Assembly (NCBI RefSeq): GCF_963678635.1
Contig: NC_087065.1
Coordinates: 24,015,254-24,075,253 of the forward strand
Direction: 5' to 3'
Source of the DNA: Symsagittifera roscoffensis
Lineage: Eukaryota; Xenacoelomorpha; Acoela; Convolutidae
Length of the DNA: 60,000 bases
Shown: in pieces, positions 33,131 through 44,169 of the stretch
Layout: every line of letters starts with the position of its first letter
Position numbering within the stretch: position 1 is the first letter of the stretch
Notes under the pieces: model-generated
The model's database searches: none
What the model saw: only the letters and a program-made list of their open reading frames with translations
Told to the model about the DNA's origin: nothing
Program-made: the position numbers and the translations under genes

Positions 33131-34606
33131 ATTGATGAGAATTATGAAAAATGCGGAGAATTGTTTGAATTTGTTCTGCGGTTGAAGCTAGTGTCTAAGC
33201 CTCATCAAAACCGCTCCCAAATTTAATATCGTGCAAAACAATTTAAGGTAGATGGTGTAAGAAAAGTTATTATATTTTTAGATAAAGTATTTTACTTTTC
33301 CAGATCTTTTATATCTTTGATTAATTTTCCTCGTTAATTTTTAGATCTCATGCTTAAAAACTTTAACAAAATAAGGTTTGTATTTAAAAAAGGTAATTAA
33401 AGTAGAATAAAATTGTTCCTCGTCAAGTCTTTTGAAAACTAAACCGAAAATAATTTTTTTTATTTCAAGGAAAGTGTACTTTTAGGCGGCTTCAACTCCA
33501 GTTAACCCAAAAAAGTAGATTTTTTTTCTATTTTGCCCACAATCTTTTAAAGTGACAAAAAGTATACCGCTTTAGACTCGTATTTCAAGTTTATGGTTAT
33601 TGTTTGCTGGTGGAGTTATAGCATGAAAGACCCTTAAACAGCTTGGTAGAGGGTGTAATTTGATTCCATAAAGTTGACATACCTTTTAGCGTATTTTTTG
33701 TGCACGTGTTTGGCTCGTACTCTAACCTTGCGCTTCTGGGAAATACCCTTAATAGTTCTTCATAGCAACAAATAAAGCAAAAGGTTATTTAAAAACTGCG
33801 GTAAACCCACGCATCTTTAAAACTATATCAGCTCGACTTGCATCATCTACATTAAATTTAGCACAAATTTAAACCATCCTTGGAAATCTGTGATTGGCTT
33901 AAAGAAAGGATTCTGGTTGTCAGAAAGCGAAACTATATCCTTCCCAAACCCACAAGCAAATCCTTTCCTAGAAGAAAAAATGGCTTTGTCGTGATGGTAT
34001 TTACTTAGGACTAAGCGTCAATTTCATCTTCAAATGAACTGACTCGAGGAAATGAGTAAAGCATAATACTTTAAATTTGCTGGCTTGATTAGGTTACGAC
34101 AATGAAATTATTTCGTTTTTCAGTCTTATAATCCAGCAATTGGATAAACAATTGGATAAAATCTTCAAATGCATTTGAAACCTTTTTATATTTGAGTTTT
34201 TCAAAAAAAAAATTTGAGTTTTCTTAGGTAGCTAAACTGCAGCGAAAAAATTAATAGTTTATTAATGGATCTAGAAATCATTTGCGATCATTCACAAATG
34301 TTCCATTGTTTTATGAGCATAAAAGTCCTTTTTAATGATGACTCTCGGAGCAATTTAAAATGATGCGATCCCACGGAGGCGCACTCCCGGATAGCCTAAA
34401 AACTATATACACCCGGTTGCAACTAAATTAAATTAAAAAAGTATCACTAAATTGATACTCATTTTAATTGGACAGAAAGTTTGCGGCCCGTTAGCTAGAA
34501 AAAAACCAAACATCCTTAGGAGTTTAAGAGGTTTAAAGTCTTTGGTTAATACTTTACTCTAATTGAATTATTTAACGACAAAAGTCTGACTGAAAATTTT
34601 ACTTCT
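33131..34606. other. Gene-poor stretch before the assembly gap
   Basis: AT-rich. I see no gene, RNA or clear repeat. Confidence 0.4.
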
Positions 34607-34806
34607 NNNNNNNNNNNNNNNNNNNNNNNNNNNNNNNNNNNNNNNNNNNNNNNNNNNNNNNNNNNNNNNNNNNNNNNNNNNNNNNNNNNNNNNNNNNNNN
34701 NNNNNNNNNNNNNNNNNNNNNNNNNNNNNNNNNNNNNNNNNNNNNNNNNNNNNNNNNNNNNNNNNNNNNNNNNNNNNNNNNNNNNNNNNNNNNNNNNNNN
34801 NNNNNN
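34607..34806. other. Assembly gap (200 N)
   Basis: Exactly 200 consecutive Ns, so probably a placeholder of unknown true size. Confidence 0.99.
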
Positions 34807-35182
34807 TGTCTTTTTTGTAAGTTTTGTTTTTTTATTTATTTTTTCTGAGATAAAAAAAAGTTTTGTTCATATGTGTTTTTCTGAGAATCAATGCTTTGAG
34901 AGATTGTGTTACTTTACGTTTTTTTTTGAGATCCATAGTATTTTTTTGATTTGTGCTATTTTAAAAAAAACTTTCTAAGTTGAGATTTGGTTCTTTCTTT
35001 CAAGAAAGGTTTGACGCTCTCTTTTTCAAGCATTTTTTGGGCTCATTATTGAAATTTCTGTCATCATTTTAATCATGTGTATCCAGCGAAAATGGTCCTC
35101 CAACTAGCGGTTCTATTACTATTGCTAAACGTTATATCGATTCATTGCAAAATCGCTTTTCTGTTTTGCAACATATAACTTG
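34807..35182. other. T-rich stretch after the gap, no gene seen
   Basis: Dominated by T runs and TTTTTCTGAG words. Nothing else supported. Confidence 0.4.
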
Positions 35183-35713
35183 TTGTTCCGACTTTCGATA
35201 CGAAAGTAACGGAATATTTGTGCTCGGGGAGGGTTTTTTTTTCTTCAGACAAATTTCGACTTTTTAACTAGCCATTTTTGACGGAATTTTTTTAGATCAT
35301 TCGAAAGGTATTGTTGTCCTGAGCTCAAATTTGAAAAGATATTTCACCTGTGATCATTTTTTGTAAGGATACGGGGGTTTAAAGATTGTCATTTTGGTCA
35401 ATTTGGGATAATTAACACGCGATATATTTCGCGCTATTAACGCGTAAGCGGAGAGTTAATCCGTCTTAGAAATCGTTCCAACTTGGTTGAAAGAAGCTTA
35501 ACTGCCATAATTGGTTTGTTACAAGGGGCAAAATCTATCCGTTTGTACTTTATATGGCGTGTGGGGGGATAATTTTCATTAAAAAATTTCACATTTTTGA
35601 AAAAAAAAAAAAATTGTTTTATTTCATTGAATTTTTTTAATGTTATTACTGCTCCATAAGCCTTAAAAGGCAGTCGGAACATTAAGGGCTTCGCCCTGAT
35701 ACGAGTAGTCTTG
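35183..35713 (+). repeat. Helentron-like non-autonomous element, full length
   Basis: Starts TTGTTCCGACTTTCGATACG and ends TACGAGTAGTCTTG. It has the same subterminal inverted AGTCGGAACA and a GGGC-TTC-GCCC hairpin core near the 3' end. It is similar along its length to 28913-29439 but in the opposite orientation. Confidence 0.7.
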
Positions 35714-37380
35714 TTGATGTTAAGTATTGTTTTTGGCTTCAAAATTTTTAGAAAATTCTTTTCTGATGTTGAAAAATCTTCATTTGATAAAAATGAAATT
35801 TATATTTTTTGGCAGCGTTTTCATTGGATTTTCCAGTGTTGCTTTATTATCTAGATTGAATTCAATGGTTCATCGTCATCTATCTGGTTTATCTCCACTT
35901 ATTTCATGTTGTTTTGGATCCTATGGTCGGTGTAAATCATTTTTAATTGTTTTTGGTGGATTTTGTTCATTTTGATTATTGAACTGTTGATGCCGTTTAT
36001 CAAAATGTGTTTATCAATTTTGTGAACATTTAAACATATCTCAAATTGGTAAGGATATTTGTTCGAATTTTTTATTCCTCTTTTTTTTGTAAATTTTAGT
36101 AAAATTGATTAGTCTGAGTATGGTTTCTTCAATTTTTTTTAAAAATTTTTATTTTTGCTCGGTATTTTTTCTGAAAAATTGATATTGATTCTGATTGCAG
36201 CAAAAACAACAACTTCTTTGATTTGATTGAATGACTAGGGATACATTTATTTTGGTTATTTGTTCATTTTTTCAAAGTTCTGTCTATTCAATATTTAATT
36301 TTGTTGATTATTGCTGTTTTTACTTTCATTGAAATGCTATTTTTTTCTGGTTTTTTCAAACGGCAAGATCAAGCGTTCAAAGCTTTAAATTTTTCAATTG
36401 GGATTTTCGTTACAAACAAAAATGATATTTAAAAATTCGAGGGTCTTCATTGCATGATGTTTAATACAATACCTTTCACAATAACTAATACATTCAATAC
36501 ATCAATATACGCATTGCATTCAATAGGTTTACATAAATCATTTCTTTCATCCAATTTAATTTTTCTTGGGATTTTTTGTGTTAAATAAGCGAATTGCTGA
36601 AATCGTGATGAGAAAATGGCTCATTAGTTTAGAGTATTTTTACCATGATCAGTAGGAATGCTACCAAGAAAAATGGATGCATGTACATTTCTGATCTTTT
36701 ATAGTTTCAAATTACATACAAGAATATCTAAAAAAAATCAGTTATCAAAACCGCAGCTTCAAACGTGTTCTCCAGATTTCTTCTATTATAATTCGCCATC
36801 CAATTCCTCTGCATCTACAAACTCGTCGTCGCAACTGCCCCCGAGCACAGTTACTAAAAATAACTACAAATTGTAATGTTTGAGTTCTTCCAGTACATCA
36901 AAAAGATCCACAATTGGCTTTCTTTTCAGGAAAAATCATCTCCTGTTTTTATAAACTTCCTGGTCCGTTTGAAAACTTTGAAATCATGTTTTTCCAGTGC
37001 AAAACTTCAAAAAATGTTGCCCTCGACTTCGGCTACATATGAAACCAATTTCTATCCTACAAAGATTATAAGAATTATTCGCAGAATTCAATACAGTTAC
37101 TTTAGGTGCAAAACAAAGCAAAGTTGATTGCGTTTAAAGTGAATTGAAATCATATTTCTAAATTCATTACCTTATAAACTTAAGTAAGAATCAAAATACT
37201 TTGAATAAGAATCAAAACGTAATGAGTAAAAATCAAAATACATTGAATGGCAATTGAAATATTTCAAATAATTAGAGTTAATTCCTCTCAATGTGTGGTT
37301 GGCAAAACTACAAAACTAGCGAAATATCGATAATTATGTTCTTACACGGTAAACGTGCATTCTAATTGATATTGATTTAA
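35714..37380. other. No confirmed gene
   Basis: AT-rich. Around 36658-37127 there are two open frames (72 and 83 codons) with some Ser-rich, coding-like composition, and a CTTTTCAG at about 36922-36929. No family is recognised and the signals are too weak to call an exon. Confidence 0.3.
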
Positions 37381-37454
37381 AGGGAAGCCACCTTTTACCA
37401 GAGCGACCTTTTACAAGAAAAGTTATAACATGGATCTTGGTGGCCAGTCAATGG

Positions 37455-38266
37455 GCAGAATGGTCTAAGAGCAGAATGGGTCCAAGAGCAGAAAAACAGG
37501 AAAATATCAAATTTGTACGCTAATCGGTAAGTTAAGTATAAGAAGTGTCAATATTACCAAAAAAGCAATAGTTTATGCAGAATTTTAATAATTTAGTCGA
37601 GGTGTTTTAAAACTCAATTTATAAAAAATGATAAAATTATTCAATTTATGCATATTTTATTCATTTTCTTGGTACAGTGCTGATTTAAATTAACCGGACA
37701 AAACGATCTAAACTTGAAATTTTAAACGCGTTTTTCTCAAATTGGGTTGAGTTTAGGTGAAAACTCATGAAGACAAAATTTGCTTAAAATTTTAGCAGAA
37801 TTAATGGTGTAATTTGTTCTGCGAAATTTGGGCCCAAAATTTTACCCCAAAAATGGGTCATTTTGGCTTTTTTTAGTTAATCAAAAATTACGCCGAAAAT
37901 ACCCAGTCGATCACAGATATAATTATATCTGTGATCGACTGGGTATTTTCGGCGTAATTACTGATTAACTAAGAAAAGCCAAAATGACCCATTTTTGGAG
38001 AGAATTTTTGGCCCCGAATTTCGCACAACAAATTACACCATAATAATTCTGCTAAAATTTTAAGCAAGTTTTGTCTTCATAAGTTTTCACCTAAACTCAA
38101 CCCAACTTGAGAAAAACGCGTTTTAAATTTCGAGTTTAACGCGTTTTGTCCGGTTAATTTAAATCAGCACTGTAATTCTTAAACAATTATTCCGTATAAA
38201 TCAATAAAAGTTCATGTTTTTCTGTTTTTCTGCTCTTGGACCCATTCTGCTCTTAGACTATTCTGC
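37455..38266. repeat. Foldback element with ~47-bp inverted arms
   Basis: The left arm 37455-37504 (GCAGAATGGTCTAAGAGCAG…) is nearly the exact reverse complement of the right arm 38218-38266. No clear target duplication was found. It lies inside the hAT-like element and contains the Tc1-type palindrome. Confidence 0.7.
37675..38172. mobile_element. Tc1/mariner-type foldback MITE (near-perfect 498-bp palindrome)
   Basis: Starts CAGTGCTGATTTAAATTAAC and ends with its reverse complement. It is flanked by TA on each side (37673-37674, 38173-38174). The two ~248-bp arms match almost throughout and meet at AGATATAATTATATCT (centre ~37922). CAGT ends and a TA target are typical of Tc1/mariner. No coding sequence. 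Confidence 0.85.
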
Positions 38267-38500
38267 TTTTTGCTCCGCCTCCATGGACCTTTTACCAGAC
38301 TCGATAAACAAATTTGATTGACAGATGTAATGACGCCGTTTAGTCTGTTTAAAGACAATGTTTTCACGGTTTCTCAGCGAAGTTTTGTTTGATATAACCG
38401 CTTCCCGTTTTCGAATTTTCCATTTTCAACTTATTTTTGTCTCATCGAAATAATACATTGTGGTCTGGTAAAAGTTCGGTCTGGTAAAAGACCTAGCCCT

Positions 38501-38727
38501 TGATTTGATATGAAATTGTTTTGCTTTGTAAAATGGAATCGAGGGGCTGTTTCATAGAGTAATCTCTGATTTAGAACACCGTCTGTTTGTCACGTTCTTT
38601 CATTTTGACCGCATAGGTTTGAAAAACTACTTAATCCTTCTTTTTCTAGACCCCCACGCCCCAGTTTACTTTATTTCCCTCCCTACCAGTTTACCCCCCC
38701 CCCCCTTATGGTTGAACATGGGGGTAT
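38501..38727. other. Spacer with a poly-C run
   Basis: Contains a run of about 13 C at 38694-38706. No gene. Confidence 0.5.
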
Positions 38728-39300
38728 TAAAATGCTTATCATACAATTCCATACATCAAGTGTGTGGGAAAATGCTTGTAATACAATTTTCATACAATTT
38801 CGAAAAATGGTTGAAAAAAGTTATAAACTAATTTCGGCGGCTGTTTGATTCTAATAAAACAATCTGGTTTTCGTTTTTTGAAAAAAATGCTTGTCATACA
38901 ATTCCCATTTATGAAAATTGTATGACTAGCATTTTTTTTTGATGGCGACACAAAAAATCTTGCAAGTAATTTTGAAATCGTCCCAAAGTTTCTTTGTTTT
39001 TTTTGAACTGCAAATCGATTTTTTTACGCAAGCAAACATTTTCCAAAAAAAATTTTTTGCCTGCAAAACTTAATTTTTTGTGTTACAACCACAACCAAAA
39101 TTTTCAAAAATTAAAGTTAGAAATTAAAAATCAATTTTTTAATTTATGGAAAAACACCTATAATACAATTTTCATATATCGAAAAATGCTTAACATAGAG
39201 TTTTCATACAATTTTCTGTACGTATGGAATTGTATGAAAATATATGACAAGAAGTTTCTCATATATGGAAATTGTATTATAGGAAGTTTTGTTCAACCCG
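38728..39300. repeat. Foldback region of CATACAATT-type words
   Basis: Repeated CATACAATT and AATTGTATGA words occur in both orientations. The left end (GGTTGAACATGGGGG) and right end (TTCAACCCGGG) are inverted, and a tight inverted repeat fills 38881-38940 (AAAAATGCTTGTCATACAAT against ATTGTATGACTAGCATTTTT). The left edge of the tandem duplication (39251) falls inside it. Confidence 0.6.
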
Positions 39301-39529
39301 GGTCTTTAGTTGAAATGAGGTAAATCTTCCTCTTAGATGACCCATGGAACAGAATTTATTTTTACGCTCATTTCTGTGACTCAATAATTCTTAAAAAATG
39401 CTGTAGAAACGAGATGTTGGGAGATCAATATCATTCTAATCCCTTCAAAGTTGGTTTGCAAAATTAGTCATTTAAAACGGGGGCGGATCTAGAAAAACAG
39501 GGGCGCGTTTCCTCCTCAAAATTATTAAC

Positions 39530-39978
39530 GGTAACTTCCCAAATGGCATAATTCCCAAATGGCATAAAAATGGAAACTTTTCCCAAATGGCATAAATTTC
39601 AAGTTTTCAGTGTAATTTAAACGTTTTCTATCAATTTCTATTTCTATCATTTTGTCAGGAACGAAAGCATGTAAACAAGATTTGAAACTAATTGCTTCCA
39701 AACAAATTTAAGCAACAGATTTGTCGTAAAAAATTGACCACTAGAAGCTTATTAATAATCGCAAGCTTATGCTTCTTGCTTTTGGTAAAAAGTTCTACAA
39801 GTTTTTCACGATAAAATGTCAATCAACATTTGAATTGACAATTTGACTAATTTTGTCACATTGTTCACGAAAAAATTGTTCTCGATTTTTCCAAAGCACC
39901 TGTTGCATGAAATTTATGCCATTTGGGAAATTTTTCATTTTTATTCCATTTGGGAATTATGCCATTTGAGACGTAATC
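39530..39978. mobile_element. hAT-like MITE with verified empty site
   Basis: 449 bp, with 33-bp terminal inverted repeats matching at 29 positions (left …CAAATGGCATAATTCCCAAA, right its inverse) and an 8-bp duplication TTATTAAC at 39522-39529 and 39979-39986. Unit B has the uninterrupted site with a single TTATTAAC at 44444-44451. No coding. Confidence 0.88.
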
Positions 39979-40177
39979 TTATTAACTATTGGTGCCGGAG
40001 GCTCCTTTAGAAAAAACTTAGCTCCGTGGCACACTTAAAGTGAGGCACACTTGAAGTGTGTATCTCAGAATAGTACAAAACGGAACACTTTGGGTCGGTA
40101 AGGGGGTTGAACTGCTAAAGGGTTGGCGTACCTTAAATGTTCGTGTTTATCTTAAAAATGTAGCTCTACGCAAGTTA

Positions 40178-40799
40178 TTGTTCCGACTTTCGATACGAAA
40201 ATAGCGGAAAATTTGTGCTCGGGTTGGGTTTTTTCTTCAGACAAATTTCGAACTTTTAACTAGACAATTTTGACGGAATTTTTAAATATCATTCGAAAGC
40301 TATTGTTGTCTTGAGCTCAAATTTGAAAAGATATTTTACCTGTCATCATTTTCCGTAAAGTTACGTGGGTTTAAAAATTGCCATTTTGGCCAATTTGGGA
40401 CAATTAACGCGCGATATAGTTTGTGCTATTAAGGCGTAAGCGGAGAGTTAATCCGTCATAGAAATCTTTCCAAATTGGTTGAAAGAAGCTTATTTGCAAT
40501 AGTTGTTTTGTTGCAAGGAGCGAAACCTATCATTATGTACTTTATATGGCGAGTGGGATGATGATTTTCATTTAAAAATTCAAATTTTAGAAAAACACAA
40601 TTTTTATTCTGTTTTATTGTTCCGACTTTCGATACGAAAGTAACGGAAAATTTGTGCTCGGAGTGCTTTTTTTTTATTTAGACAAATTTCGACTTTTTAA
40701 CTAGCCTTTTTTGACAGAATTTTTTTTATATCAATCGAAAGCTATTGTTGGTGTGAGCTTAAATTTGAAAAGATATTTCACCTGTGATCATTTTTTGAT
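40178..40799 (+). repeat. Two partial Helentron-like copies in tandem (unit A)
   Basis: The first (40178-~40610) starts at the element's 5' terminus but lacks the 3' end. A second 5' terminus starts at 40617 and runs to the ATCATTTTTTG landmark at ~40799, where it meets the retroelement fragment. Confidence 0.75.
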
Positions 40800-41321
40800 C
40801 GGATTTCTTCTATTGTGAAGGCTGGGTTGGAAGTTTCCGAAGAGGATACGATGTGCTAAAGTACGAATTGTTAGTGTGTTATTGTTTTGAAGCTTTTGTT
40901 GTAAAGTTCTGAGATTACCAACCTCATGTTTTAGATCTTCAGTGAGGGAGCTAAAAGGGTCGGGTTGATCACGCGTCATAGGGGAGAAGATTGAGGTTGA
41001 ATTTGTGAAGGAGGAAGGGGTTGGGGAATTCTCTTTGAGGGTTTGAATCTGGATAGGTTGAAAGGGGGGTTGCGAAAAAATGGACGGGTTGGGCTCGGAG
41101 TTCTGGAACTCAACCGTGGTGTCAAAGTCTGAATTATTAAACTGCGAAATGGTGTTAAAAACAGTGTTTGGGGAATAATCAGAATCCATGCGTGGTGAAC
41201 TAGTGGTGAATGATGGCAAGGGGGAAGAGGTAAGGTCAGAAAGGGAAATACGGAATGATTGGCGTTGAAAGTTGGATGGGTAAGAAAGGGAGAGGTTCAG
41301 AGATTTAAATTGGCGGCTCAT
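40788..41321 (-). pseudogene. Accessory-gene fragment, unit A (177-codon open frame)
   Basis: ATG at 41321, then the S/P/T/N-rich N-terminal region related to 23383-23900, including NTVFNTISQFNNSDFD and FSQPPFQPIQ. It is preceded by a TTTTTAG acceptor-like site six bases before the ATG. The frame is intact for 177 codons, but the 3' end is cut off at the Helentron-like junction, so the second half of the gene is missing. Unit B keeps the same frame. Confidence 0.7.
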
Positions 41322-41344
41322 CGTGATCTAAAAATATGGTTGTT

Positions 41345-42738
41345 CTGAGAATTGAAACTAGCGGTATGCGGCTGTTTGATGATTTGTTCATATGTATCGT
41401 CTATCTTTGGTTGATGGACAACTATATGAGAAACTAGGCTTTATGGGTAGCTATGACTTGAAGAGGTGTGCTCTGTTATCGGTGTATGTCTATAGTTTTG
41501 TGGTGATTTTGAAAATTTTGCGATTGTGGTGCGATGGTTGTTATGTTCTTATTGTCTTGTGATGTATCGTATGTATTTGGTGTGGTTTAATTGTGGCATA
41601 AGAGTAGGATATGGGGTAGAAGATGGCAATTATCTTCATCTGGATTTGGCTGTAGAACATTGTGGCTATTTTCAGATCTACAGGGTACGGCTTTATCGCA
41701 AAATTATGTGCGTCTGCAAAGTGAGTTTACAAAAAGTACTTTATTTTTATAGAAAGTAGGGATTCTTTTGTTTTATCGTTTGTCTTCAAAAACATATAAC
41801 GGTGATATTTTTAGTGCATGTGTAATACCCTAGTATCTTTCCATCGTAGTCGATGAAACTTGAACTGTTTCATGATAATAAATATCCTGCATAACGTATT
41901 TTTAGTACTGCTAATGCAAGTGATGGTAGGATTTGTCTTCGTTCTAATTCGCATTAATGATGTAGTGTTTCTAGTTCTGATAATGACTTTTCTTATTTTG
42001 TTAGAGTTGATTTGTTCAAAGGGGTTGGATTCGATGAAATTTGTTTTGATGAAACGCTATGATTCTTGCCTAAATTTTTGCAACTTGAAATGTTGTACAC
42101 GTACTCTTTGATATATTATTGTGGCATCTTTCAAATCTCGTGTTAGTTGTTTTTTTCTAATTTAATTTTCCAATCAAAAAACAATGTTTCATGATATCCT
42201 TTATTTTTGGTGTCTGCTTTGCAATTTGAAAGGTTATTTTTCTTATATGTGGTACCCAATTTTATCGTGTAAATCATATGTTAAACCTCCGTGTGCGTCG
42301 TGGAATGAGTATTTCTCGTCTAATTTTATATGTTCTTGTTATCTTTCTAGTTCGGCTTGATATGCTGAGTCTGAGAATACTCGGAAATTTACTAATTTCC
42401 AACTTGTGTCTTTATTTGTGGTTAGTTTTAATAGTCTTAGTTCGTTTTTACAATCGATGTAGAAGTCTTTTAATACTGCTTTGGTAGACAGATTTGTTAT
42501 CGGGTCTGCTTTTGTTTCGTTTTGAGACTTTGGAACAATGTACTTTTTCTCTGAGAGTTTTGCTGTGAATTTGTATCCTGTTACGATTGTAGCTCGGGCC
42601 TTCGAGGAAAGTGCTGCTACTATATTTATTGTTTCTATTTCTTGTGGTTCCGATTTGCATTGAGTTACTTGATTTATGGCGTACTTATGTAGTGTTCGCT
42701 TTCTTCACAGTCATAACGTGTAACTAGTAGGTCTCGCC
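41345..42738 (-). pseudogene. env-like fragment, unit A, with two internal deletions
   Basis: Homologous to parts of 20880-23300 on the plus strand. A minus-strand segment at 42448-42660 matches the ectodomain near 21060-21170. The membrane-anchor segment is missing at about 41581-41595 (compare 57588-58165 in unit D), and another ~320 bp are missing near 41995. No long frame remains. Confidence 0.75.
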
Positions 42739-43634
42739 ATTTACCTGCCATTTTTGACTGATTTTTTTAAATATCATTCGAAAGGAATTGTTGTCCTGAG
42801 CTCAAACTTGAAATGACATTTTACCTGTGATCATTTTTCGTACAATTACGGGGGTTTAAAGATTGCTATTTTGGCCAATTTGGAACAATTAACGCGCGAT
42901 ATATTTTGCGCTAGTAACGTGTAAGCGGAGAGTTAATCTGTCTTAGAAATTGTTCCAATTTGGTTGAAAGAAGCTTATTTGCCTTAGGCGATAATTATTT
43001 CAGGGAGCGAAATCTATCCTTTTGTGCTTTATATGGCGAGTGGGCTGCCACTTTTTATAAAAAATTTCAAGTTTAAAATTTTTTTTTCGTTGTGTTTTAT
43101 TTCATTTAATTTTATAATGTTATTATTGCTCCATAAACCTTGAAAGGCAGGTCGGCACCTTTGGGGCTTCACACTGATACGAGCAGTCTTGTTTCATTTG
43201 ATTTTTGAAGGTTCTTACTGCTCCAGAAACCCTAAAAGGCAGTCGGAACATTCAAGGCTTCACTCTGATACGAGCAGTCTTGTTTCATTTAATTTTTGAA
43301 TGTTATTACTGCTCCAGAAACCTTAAAAGGCAGTCGGAACATTAACGCGCGATATATTTTGCGATAATAACGCGTAAGCGGAGAGTAAATTCTTGTTAGA
43401 AATTGATCCAAACAGCTTATTTGCCATAATTATTTTGTTACAAGGAGCGAGGTTTATCCTTTTGTACTTTGTATATATATATATTGTGGGTGATGATTTT
43501 CATGAAAAATTTCAAATTTTAGGAATTTTTTTTTCATTTTGTTTATTTTCATTTGATTTTTCCAAGTTATTACTGCTCCATAGACGTTAAGAGTCAGTCG
43601 GAATATCCAGGGCCTCGCCCTGATACGAGCAGTT
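42739..43634 (+). repeat. Helentron-like 3' pieces with tandem 3' ends (unit A)
   Basis: Resumes at ACTAGCC/CCATTTTTGACTG, runs to a 3' terminus near 43193, then shows two further 3'-end units of about 90 bp (GCTCC…CAGTCGGAACATT…ACGAGCAGTCTTG), then a second internal-to-3' segment ending near 43634. Confidence 0.75.
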
Positions 43635-44169
43635 TGGTTAGAATTTGTGATCTTGTCAATATATATATCGACTACATTTATGCGCTGTCCTGGTACATGT
43701 TTTGAAATTTGGCGTTAGCATGAAGTGTTTGCTTTCAGTGGCCAGTAAATTTTTTTGAATGAATTTTTAGAAAACTTAAGCTTGATGCCTGGTAGCTGAA
43801 TGCGTTTTCACATTTTTCATGATTCAAAAAGAGACTATTCGAAATCAACCTAACTTGTTTTGCCATGCAACGGTTTTTTATTACTAATTCTAATTAAAGG
43901 AATTCTAAGTAAATAGAATTTTGAAATTAAGAGAGAAGGTAAGCAATTTAAAAGTTTTTTGGGAAAATTTGAGAGTAAGTTTAGATCGCTGAAGCTTGAG
44001 ATAATTTTAGGTGGTGCAAGAATGAGCATTGCAAATTTTAAAATTTCTTAGTTTTCATGAAGAAGACCATGATGCATAAACTGCTCGGTAAAATTGGCGT
44101 GTATTGGGATCTTGTGTGAAGAGGTGGACGGTTGCTACAATTATAAGTGTAGCAACTAAGCATTTTTTC
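43635..44169. other. Shared flank of unit A, no gene seen
   Basis: Also present at 48111-48643 and 54143-54687. It ends with the 5' arm and loop of a hairpin (44104-44120 onward), of whose 3' arm only TTC remains. Confidence 0.6.

Larger units (their letters stand above)
37381..38500. mobile_element. hAT-like element with 8-bp target duplication, host to nested elements
   Basis: Ends are imperfect inverted repeats of about 34 bp, from AGGGAAGCCACCTTTTACC at the left to GGTAAAAGACCTAGCCCT at the right, with an internal repeat of the CTTTTACCAGA word. Flanks TGATTTAA (37373-37380) and TGATTTGA (38501-38508) match at 7 of 8 bases. There is no transposase. The centre is filled by the foldback at 37455-38266. 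Confidence 0.6.

Noticed and set aside
32654-33135. ORFs over the CGGTTTGAG foldback and minisatellite
   Set aside because: Their repetitive residues follow from the DNA repeats; no independent coding evidence.
34607-34806. Possible biological boundary at the N run
   Set aside because: Exactly 200 Ns marks an assembly gap.
36658-37127. Possible two-exon gene with a CTTTTCAG acceptor
   Set aside because: Ser-rich frames but no recognisable domain, and alternative frames are equally open.
41526-42487. Plus-strand hydrophobic ORFs repeated in units A-D
   Set aside because: They are antisense shadows of the minus-strand env-like fragment; His/Tyr/Asn-rich coding gives Val/Leu-rich antisense frames.
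40788-42738. Independent solo insertions of the retroelement in each array unit
   Set aside because: A, B and C share breakpoints and internal deletions, so they are duplicates of one damaged copy.
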